From the IMG/VR virus record IMGVR_UViG_3300009529_000037, positions 1 through 27,699 of that record: DNA of 27,699 bases; one strand, 5' to 3'. Of this stretch, positions 22,128-27,699 are shown piece by piece. Under the pieces are notes generated by a model. That model ran no database searches, had not been told where the DNA came from, and saw only the letters and a list, made by a program, of their open reading frames with translations. The DNA comes from a virus. The first letter of the stretch is position 1. Each line of letters opens with the position of its first letter. Both the position numbers and the translations under genes were made by a program.

Positions 22128-22986
22128 GGATTTTTCGATGAGAATCGGAACAGCAGTGATAAATATGCAAACAACCGACCCGATAACGGATAGGACGTTC
22201 CCTGCTTTGCGTGTTTCATTTCATGTCGAGAAGTCCGACAATAGAGATCCCAATAAAGTGACTCTTGAAATCATTAATTTAAATGAGTCGAATAGGCGCG
22301 TATTGCAAGAAGGATCTGAACTGGCCGAGAAGACTCCCAATTACGATTGGCCTTTATCAATAGAAGCCGGGTATGTCGGCAATCGCTCGCAGATATTTTC
22401 AGGCGATATTATCAAAGCAGACAGTTTCAAAGAGGGAGTCAATTGGGTCACGCAGATAGAAGCGGGCGATGGTCAAAACAACTACCGCTCGGCACGCATG
22501 AGCAAATCATTCGGCCCTGGTACGACGATGACTCAGCTCTTAACACAAGCGGCTGTGGCTCTAGGTGTAGGGCTCGGCAATTCGGCAACGAAGTTCGCGG
22601 TGTCGCCGAGGGGGTTGCTCAACTTCAAAAAAGGAGTCGCTGTCAGCGGCCGGGTCACTGACGTTTTAGACAAATACATCACATCGGCAGGTTACGATTG
22701 GTCGATTCAAGACGGTAATTTGCAGGTGTTGGGTCCTGGTGAAATACTCATCGGCGAGGCGGTCGTATTAAACAAATCGTCTGGGTTGGTAGGGTCGCCG
22801 GAGCCAGGAGAGAAGGGCGAAATAAAAGTGTTGAGTTTGCTTCAAGGCGCTATCAGTCCTGGGCGGCAAATCATTATCGATTCATTGACGGCAAAAGGTT
22901 CGTTCAAAGCTCGTAAGGTTGTGCATGTCGGCGACTCGTGGGGTCAAGATTGGTACACTGAGTTCGAGGGGAAACCTATACAATGA
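22108..22986 (+). CDS. Baseplate hub protein (gp27/protein D-like)
   Basis: A 292-residue protein with LRVSFHVEKSDNRDPNKVTLEI early, WPLSIEAGYVG, IFSGDIIKADSF and VTDVLDKYITSAGYDWSIQDG, the pattern of phage baseplate hub proteins related to T4 gp27. It would form the ring that holds the spike. Two starts are possible: ATG 22108 (AAGGAG only three bases away, overlapping the previous gene by 20 bases) and ATG 22138 (AGGGA seven bases upstream). I keep the longer because its LFNRDFSMRIG segment resembles the family start, but the shorter is credible. Confidence 0.82.
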   Translation: MGYLFNRDFSMRIGTAVINMQTTDPITDRTFPALRVSFHVEKSDNRDPNKVTLEIINLNESNRRVLQEGSELAEKTPNYDWPLSIEAGYVGNRSQIFSGDIIKADSFKEGVNWVTQIEAGDGQNNYRSARMSKSFGPGTTMTQLLTQAAVALGVGLGNSATKFAVSPRGLLNFKKGVAVSGRVTDVLDKYITSAGYDWSIQDGNLQVLGPGEILIGEAVVLNKSSGLVGSPEPGEKGEIKVLSLLQGAISPGRQIIIDSLTAKGSFKARKVVHVGDSWGQDWYTEFEGKPIQ

Positions 22987-23684
22987 GCAAGCTCGAAAAG
23001 AGCCGATCGCCTGAACTGGTCGAAGTGCTTCGAGCAGTGATGGACAAGGCTTTGTCTGATGTCTATGTGGCGTTACCAGGTAAGGTCGAGAAGTACGACG
23101 CACAACTACAGAAAGCCGATGTCAAGCCATTGATTCAAGAGCCGTATATCAATGAAGACGGAACGGAAGGTCTCGACGATTTACCGGTGCTGACTGACGT
23201 TCCTGTTTGGTTCCCTCGAGGAGGCGGATATTTTCTATCGCTGCCAGTTCAGACGGGCGATAATGTGCTTCTCATCTTCAACGATTTATCGATTGACAAT
23301 TTCATGGCGAGTGTGGGATCGCGAAGTTTGGACCCGGTCGATTTGAGGAAGCACGACATCTCCGACGCTGTGGCGATACCTGGGTTCTATCCATTTCCAA
23401 AGAACATCAAAGACACGATTGCATCGGGTGCGGCATTTGGCAAAGAAGGCGGCGCAATGATGCGCGCGACGGGCGCGGCGATGGAGGCGGTGACGGGCGG
23501 CGCGCCTGCTGCTGCCGATTTTGTAGCGCTCGCAGCAAAGGTGTTGGCAGAGCTTACAAAAATCCAAGTGGCTCTCAATACTCATGTGCATACTGGAGTA
23601 ACAACAGGTGTCGGCAATACGGGAACTTCTGTTTCTGGATATTCTCCAGACCCGGTTGCGTCCTCCAATTTAAAGGCTGATTGA
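22983..23684 (+). CDS. Baseplate spike / Gp138-like assembly protein
   Basis: A 233-residue protein. The N-terminal part (YVALPGKVEKYDAQLQKADV, then DLPVLTDVPVWFPRGGGYFL and LPVQTGDNVLLIF) is the OB-fold of phage Gp138/gpV-type spike proteins. The C-terminal end, LNTHVHTGVTTGVGNTG, carries the closely spaced histidines found near the tip of such spikes, which often bind metal. It would pierce the outer layer of the host. ATGA overlap upstream, TGATG downstream. Confidence 0.85.
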   Translation: MSKLEKSRSPELVEVLRAVMDKALSDVYVALPGKVEKYDAQLQKADVKPLIQEPYINEDGTEGLDDLPVLTDVPVWFPRGGGYFLSLPVQTGDNVLLIFNDLSIDNFMASVGSRSLDPVDLRKHDISDAVAIPGFYPFPKNIKDTIASGAAFGKEGGAMMRATGAAMEAVTGGAPAAADFVALAAKVLAELTKIQVALNTHVHTGVTTGVGNTGTSVSGYSPDPVASSNLKAD

Positions 23685-24043
23685 TGGCGGATATTAAACT
23701 AGACGAAGACGGCGACATACTCATCGAGGACGATGATCTGGTTCTTGTTGAAGGTGTCGATGCAATAGCACAAGATGTCGAGGTCCGTCTTACGTTTTTT
23801 CAAAGCGAGTGGTTCCTCGATACCCGTCTCGGAGTGCCTTGGTTTCAAAAGATTTTGGGACAGAAGCCGCGGCTCGATGTCGTCAAAAGCATCATTCGAA
23901 AAGCGATCATGACTACACCCGGCATGCAAGGCATTTCCGACTTTGTTGCTGAATACGATGGGCGGACTAGATTATTATCTGTATCCTTTAAAGGTCAGTC
24001 GGTTGAGGGTGAGTTCGAGTTCGATAAGGAGTTAATCGTATGA
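23684..24043 (+). CDS. gp25-like baseplate wedge protein
   Basis: A 119-residue protein of the T4 gp25/Mu gp46-like group. Key features are the acidic N-terminus, VDAIAQDVEVRLTFFQSEWFLDTRLGVPW, the segment KSIIRKAIMTTPGMQGI and a final short strand region. ATG 23684 is preferred over the TTG at 23681 because AAAGG lies seven bases ahead and it overlaps the spike stop. It nucleates wedge assembly and sheath polymerisation. Confidence 0.88.
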   Translation: MADIKLDEDGDILIEDDDLVLVEGVDAIAQDVEVRLTFFQSEWFLDTRLGVPWFQKILGQKPRLDVVKSIIRKAIMTTPGMQGISDFVAEYDGRTRLLSVSFKGQSVEGEFEFDKELIV

Positions 24044-25503
24044 CAACCTATGGCGTGACTCTAACTGGTTTTATAAAGAAGACTCTGTCGGTTATCACGG
24101 CCGAAATAGGCGACGATCAGCGCGATACAATAAAATCCACGCTCAACCTTCTGGCTTCTGCATTGTTCGGCCAAATGAACGGCATTTTTGGTGACAAGTT
24201 GCGAGAATTATGGGACGTCGCTGAAGCGGTCTATCGTTCAGCCTATCCGAGCTCGGCCTCGGGCGACGCACTTGACCAGGTCGCGTCGATAACGGGTGCT
24301 GTGAGGCTGCCTGCGACCAAGAGTGAAGTCACTCTCGATAAGTTGTTGATATACGATGGGACAACTGTGCCGGTTGGGAGTATTGTTAGTGTAGATGAGA
24401 ACGGCAACAGGTTCGTGTTGACTGAAGCCGTTGTCAATTCACTTGGGTATCCGGATATATTTTCCGCTCTGGCTGAGTCGGAAGAATATGGACCTATCAA
24501 TGGCTTAGCAAAATCGATTACTGCTATACAGACTCCGGTTGTAGGATGGGTTGCGGCAGCTTCTTGTAAAGCAACTAATCCAGAGAACTACACGCTCGAT
24601 GGAAAAGCTCTTACTATCAAGACGTATGGGGGCGTCGAGCAGACGGTCAATTTTTCAGGTGGCGACCCTTGGACTGCGCTCACTGCTGGTGCTGAAATAG
24701 AGAGTCAAGTTCCTGAGATGACCTATTTTGATGCGGGTAGTTATCTCGGGTTGACTACTAATGTTTCATCTTCGGCAAGTCGCTTTGAGATAACCGGTGG
24801 CACAGCGAACGCCGAGTTTGGATTTCCGACTGACGAGCAAAAGGGATTCAATACTACCGATGCCGATGTCGGACGTAATGTCGAAACAGACCCAGACTTC
24901 CGACTTCGCCGTCTTGAGTTGCTGCAACGCACAGGCGCGGCGACTGTTGATGCTATTCGCGCGCGTGTGCGCGAGCTGGCCGACGTCGTCCAGGCTTTCG
25001 TGTTGGAGAATGTAGACATCGTGACATCACCAGAGGGGTTACCACCGAAGTCGTTCGAAGCAATAGTGCTCGGTGGCGATGACCAAGAGATTGCCGATAC
25101 GATTTGGGATGTCAAGCCGGCCGGTATTGAAACGTACGGTTCGACATCGAAGACGGTTGAAGATTCGGCGGGGTTCAGTCACACCATTGAATTCTCTCGT
25201 CCGACCGAGATTCCTATTTATATGGAATTCACTGTATTGACCGATCCTGTTTTGTTCCCGACTGATGGAGTTGACCAAATCAAAGTGGCGATGAAATTAT
25301 TCGGCGATGCGATACAGGTTGGCGAAGATGTGATCGCTTTGCAATTCAAATGTGTTCCGCTCGATATAGCGGGAGTTATCGATGTGACGATATTCTTAAT
25401 AGATGACGTCGATCCTCCTGTCAGCTCGGCTAACATCGTTATCGACTACCGAGAGATCGCAACGTTCGATACTGGCGATATGGATGTGACGGTGACACCA
25501 TGA
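24040..25503 (+). CDS. Baseplate J-like wedge protein with an inserted domain
   Basis: A 487-residue protein of the P2 gpJ/Mu gp47 group: the N-terminal LRELWDVAEAVYRSAYPSSASGDALD, and the later ETDPDFRLRRLELLQRTGAATVDAIRARV, are diagnostic. Between them, about residues 185-270, lies an extra domain with the pattern NYTLDGKALTIKTYGGVEQ, FSGGDPWTAL and RFEITGGTANAEFGFP, a beta-rich module that recurs in phage tail and fibre proteins. It would form the wedge arms that carry fibres. ATGA overlaps at both ends. Confidence 0.88.
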   Translation: MTTYGVTLTGFIKKTLSVITAEIGDDQRDTIKSTLNLLASALFGQMNGIFGDKLRELWDVAEAVYRSAYPSSASGDALDQVASITGAVRLPATKSEVTLDKLLIYDGTTVPVGSIVSVDENGNRFVLTEAVVNSLGYPDIFSALAESEEYGPINGLAKSITAIQTPVVGWVAAASCKATNPENYTLDGKALTIKTYGGVEQTVNFSGGDPWTALTAGAEIESQVPEMTYFDAGSYLGLTTNVSSSASRFEITGGTANAEFGFPTDEQKGFNTTDADVGRNVETDPDFRLRRLELLQRTGAATVDAIRARVRELADVVQAFVLENVDIVTSPEGLPPKSFEAIVLGGDDQEIADTIWDVKPAGIETYGSTSKTVEDSAGFSHTIEFSRPTEIPIYMEFTVLTDPVLFPTDGVDQIKVAMKLFGDAIQVGEDVIALQFKCVPLDIAGVIDVTIFLIDDVDPPVSSANIVIDYREIATFDTGDMDVTVTP

Positions 25504-26051
25504 CGCTGACGCAAAAAACGGATCACGTCACCGAAGCTCTGGCGAATTTTATAGAGCGATTCAAGGACAAGCCGAACCTCGCGGCGTGGTTGACTTCGTA
25601 CATCAATCAAATTCAAGATCTCGAAGATACATACTTTGACATCATGGCCCAGCGTTGTTTGGATACAGCAGTTGGTGTTCAATTGGATGGACTAGGAGAA
25701 ATAGTTGGAGAAAGCAGACAAGGTCGAGATGATGATACATACAGAGTTGCAATTCGTGCAAGGCGATTGCTCAACGCTAGCGAGGGTACTCCCGAAGAGT
25801 TAATGAACATTATCTCGGCCTCTCTTGATTTTTCAGTTACTGTTCATATTCGAGAATATTATCCTGCTGCCCTGACTGCCGAGGCGGTTGAGACTTTTCC
25901 AACTGGCTATGACCCGGCTCAGATTGGAACCATATTACGTTTGGGAAAACCGGCAGGAGTAAAAGCCCATTTATTGACTCATCCAGCCGACCCATTTCAA
26001 TTTGATACTGGATTGGGTTATGACGAAGGACATTACGGAGGTGCTTGGTAA
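25500..26051 (+). CDS. Baseplate protein, DUF2612-like
   Basis: A 183-residue protein. LEDTYFDIMAQRCLDTAVGVQLDGLGEIVGE followed by YRVAIRARRLLNASEGTPEELMNII is the characteristic opening of DUF2612 proteins, which follow J-like genes. The C-terminal end, LGYDEGHYGGAW, is Gly/Tyr-rich and probably contacts the fibre. It overlaps the fibre-like gene by TAATG. Confidence 0.82.
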   Translation: MTLTQKTDHVTEALANFIERFKDKPNLAAWLTSYINQIQDLEDTYFDIMAQRCLDTAVGVQLDGLGEIVGESRQGRDDDTYRVAIRARRLLNASEGTPEELMNIISASLDFSVTVHIREYYPAALTAEAVETFPTGYDPAQIGTILRLGKPAGVKAHLLTHPADPFQFDTGLGYDEGHYGGAW

Positions 26052-27115
26052 TGGCTGCGACATATTCAAAACCGACTGGTATACCGCGATGGGCCGATAC
26101 TTCTGGCAACGTGGTCGAGCCGAGTTCGGCAAAGAAAGATGAAGGGTGGGTGTACGAAGAAATCCCGCCGTCGAGTTATGAGAACTGGCGCACTCGAGAG
26201 ATCGGTCGTTGGTTCAAATGGCTCGATGAGAGGCTATTCGACGGCACTACCAAAGATGCTTTCGTTCTCAAAGAGCCGGGTGGTGGCCTGGAGATGCTGC
26301 GTCTCGAAGACACGGTCACCAATTTGCCGACTGTGTACATGCCGCAGGGTTATGCCGAACTCGTCAATACCGGTAATGGTGCTTCTGCTGGATGCCGCGT
26401 CCGTTGGTTAAATGCCGACAGGACAACTCAAGACGATGCCATGTGGATGCTTCAAACCGCTGGAGATCCCGATCATGTTTTAAAGTTCCTACATGCTGAT
26501 GATGGAGGATCGGGTGTTGTTGATGTGATGGTATTAGCTGGTCATTTTTCTGGTATTTGGGCTACACCGCTTGTGGCTTTTGGCGCTGATATTTTATTGC
26601 TTCCTCTTGGAGGGGGCACGAACAACATTGGGCTTGATACATATCCGTGGTCTAATTTACATGTTGACAATGTCTACCAAAACAATGTCCCTCATATTTC
26701 TTCATACGATGACCTCACTGCCACGCCTATTGAAATCACTGCGGGTGGAGTTGCATTGACTCCTGTCACCATCGATAAATCCCAATTGATGAGTGCGACA
26801 GCTTCACCTACTCGACGAATTACATTCTCTCGGAATGGAATCTATCAATTCATCGCCAACATTACGTGGATGGCAGACGGCAATGATTCAGAAAGCGCAT
26901 TCTGGGGTACGTTTAATGCAGGAGTAGTTCCGGGTTCGTACGTGAAAGCCTTCATCAAGAAGGATAATGTAGAGGCGGTTACGACAGTTTCGTTCATGGT
27001 CACTGTATCAAACCCATCAACCGATTATGTCGAGATTCGAGGACAGTTCCTCGGTGGCGGTGGGACAGATGAAGCCACTCGGATGAACTTGCAAGCGTTC
27101 ATCATTAAGGAGTAG
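26051..27115 (+). CDS. Tail fibre-like protein with possible C1q-like tip
   Basis: A 354-residue protein. The opening KPTGIPRWADTSGNVVEPSS, then KKDEGWVYEEIPPSSYENW and IGRWFKWLDERLF, is a common N-terminal attachment module of phage tail fibre or baseplate accessory proteins. Residues about 235-354 look like a small jelly-roll: ISSYDDLTATPIEITAGG, then RRITFSRNGIYQFIANITWM and a last strand ATRMNLQAFIIKE, as in C1q/TNF-like receptor-binding tips. The tip assignment is weaker than the fibre call. ATG 26051 is used because it overlaps the upstream stop. Confidence 0.7.
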   Translation: MAATYSKPTGIPRWADTSGNVVEPSSAKKDEGWVYEEIPPSSYENWRTREIGRWFKWLDERLFDGTTKDAFVLKEPGGGLEMLRLEDTVTNLPTVYMPQGYAELVNTGNGASAGCRVRWLNADRTTQDDAMWMLQTAGDPDHVLKFLHADDGGSGVVDVMVLAGHFSGIWATPLVAFGADILLLPLGGGTNNIGLDTYPWSNLHVDNVYQNNVPHISSYDDLTATPIEITAGGVALTPVTIDKSQLMSATASPTRRITFSRNGIYQFIANITWMADGNDSESAFWGTFNAGVVPGSYVKAFIKKDNVEAVTTVSFMVTVSNPSTDYVEIRGQFLGGGGTDEATRMNLQAFIIKE

Positions 27116-27122
27116 TAGTCAC

Positions 27123-27473
27123 ATGACAAAGAATGAAGCGGTAGTTCAGCAAATGATCGAGAAGCGCAATGCCGAACCCGAGCCTGTGGAAGAAGTTTCC
27201 AGCATTATAGGGGAATACGATCTCGAAGAGATTGAACAGCTAAAGATGGAGAACATCGCGCTCAAAAAGGAACATTTGCGGTTTGAAGAGATGCAATTGA
27301 TGGGCGTGCAAGAACAACTCATGAAAAGAATTCGAGAACGGCTGGGGGTTACAGACGAATATGGGATCTCATTCAATTTGCCGATGACAAAAGTCAAGGT
27401 GGAAAAAAGGAGGGCATCAAATGAGCAACGAGAACAAGAACAGCCTACCGCCAGCGATGAAACAGGGACGTAA
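27123..27473 (+). CDS. Coiled-coil protein of unknown function
   Basis: A 116-residue protein, acidic at the N-terminus, with a predicted coiled coil about residues 31-73 (EYDLEEIEQLKMENIALKKE onward) and a polar, Glu/Gln-rich tail. AAGGAG lies ten bases ahead of ATG. Its last 53 bases overlap the next gene in another frame. Function not recognised; its position after the fibre gene suggests an accessory tail or lysis-region gene. Confidence 0.6.
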   Translation: MTKNEAVVQQMIEKRNAEPEPVEEVSSIIGEYDLEEIEQLKMENIALKKEHLRFEEMQLMGVQEQLMKRIRERLGVTDEYGISFNLPMTKVKVEKRRASNEQREQEQPTASDETGT

Positions 27474-27699
27474 ATGGGGATTGATAATTGCAGGTATTCT
27501 TGCGGTTGCTGCGCCCGCTTGGACCGGCGCGGTCCAGTCGATGAATTCCGGGTCGGTTGCTGGACAAGCTGTTGCCCAATCGGCTGAGGCTGTCGAGAAG
27601 ACCCAGCTCTCGTACGAATTGCTCAATCAGAAGGTGACCTTGGAAATCGCCGGGCTCATCAAAGAACTTGAGCGCCAGGACAAACGCATGGATAGGATA
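27421..27699 (+). CDS. Membrane-anchored coiled-coil protein, 3' end outside window
   Basis: The frame starts at ATG 27421 behind a strong AGGAGGG (27408-27414) and runs off the right edge after 93 codons. A single transmembrane-like segment lies at about 19-37 (WGLIIAGILAVAAPAW), followed by a helical polar region (AEAVEKTQLSYELLNQK to ELERQDKRMDR). One N-terminal membrane segment plus a coiled coil is the layout of inner-membrane spanins and of some holin-region proteins. The role is therefore a guess. It overlaps the previous gene by 53 bases in a different frame. Confidence 0.6.
   Translation, partial: MSNENKNSLPPAMKQGRKWGLIIAGILAVAAPAWTGAVQSMNSGSVAGQAVAQSAEAVEKTQLSYELLNQKVTLEIAGLIKELERQDKRMDRI

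Overview
The window is a contiguous piece of a tailed, contractile-tail (myovirus-type) bacteriophage genome or prophage. The reasons are an almost gap-free series of head, neck, sheath, tube, tape-measure and baseplate genes, genes joined by ATGA/TAATG/TGATG overlaps, and strong Shine-Dalgarno sites. The host cannot be named from the sequence. The standard bacterial code and purine-rich ribosome sites fit an ordinary bacterium. No integrase, tRNA, rRNA, CRISPR array or insertion sequence was seen.

Layout. (1) 1-2066, minus strand: a large primase-helicase that runs off the left edge. (2) 2067-2567: a non-coding divergent control region with a 17-bp inverted repeat, a cluster of TGTGAC/GTCACA repeats and a predicted rightward promoter. 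(3) 2568-5094, plus strand: a small ribbon-helix-helix-like protein followed by four tightly coupled genes: ParB-like protein, DNA methyltransferase, GNAT acetyltransferase and S-adenosylmethionine decarboxylase. (4) 5119-8589: small terminase, large terminase and a Mu gp29-type portal with an added C-terminal zinc ribbon. (5) 8586-10394: a Mu gpF-like head morphogenesis protein interrupted by an intein. On the opposite strand, inside the intein, lies a complete Vsr-like (EDxHD) homing endonuclease gene with its own Shine-Dalgarno and candidate promoter. (6) 10398-14740: a three-part fusion (UDG-like, LigD phosphoesterase-like, XkdF protease), scaffold, decoration protein and major capsid protein. 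(7) 14761-16930: connector and neck genes. (8) 16942-21181: sheath, tube, tail chaperone with a -1 frameshift extension, and tape measure. (9) 21181-27115: Dit-like protein, baseplate plug, hub, spike, gp25-like, J-like, DUF2612 and a fibre-like protein. (10) 27123-27699: two small proteins, the second a membrane-anchored coiled coil cut by the window edge, probably leading into the lysis or host-interaction region.

Two systems stand out. The first is the intein whose endonuclease is encoded antisense, so that one 816-bp segment carries two overlapping genes in exactly opposed codon register and appears to hold a self-contained expression unit. The second is the ParB/methyltransferase/GNAT/AdoMet-decarboxylase cassette. 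It contains the enzyme types needed to make an aminopropyl donor, transfer a group to DNA and cap an amine. I propose, as inference only, a hypermodification of phage DNA.
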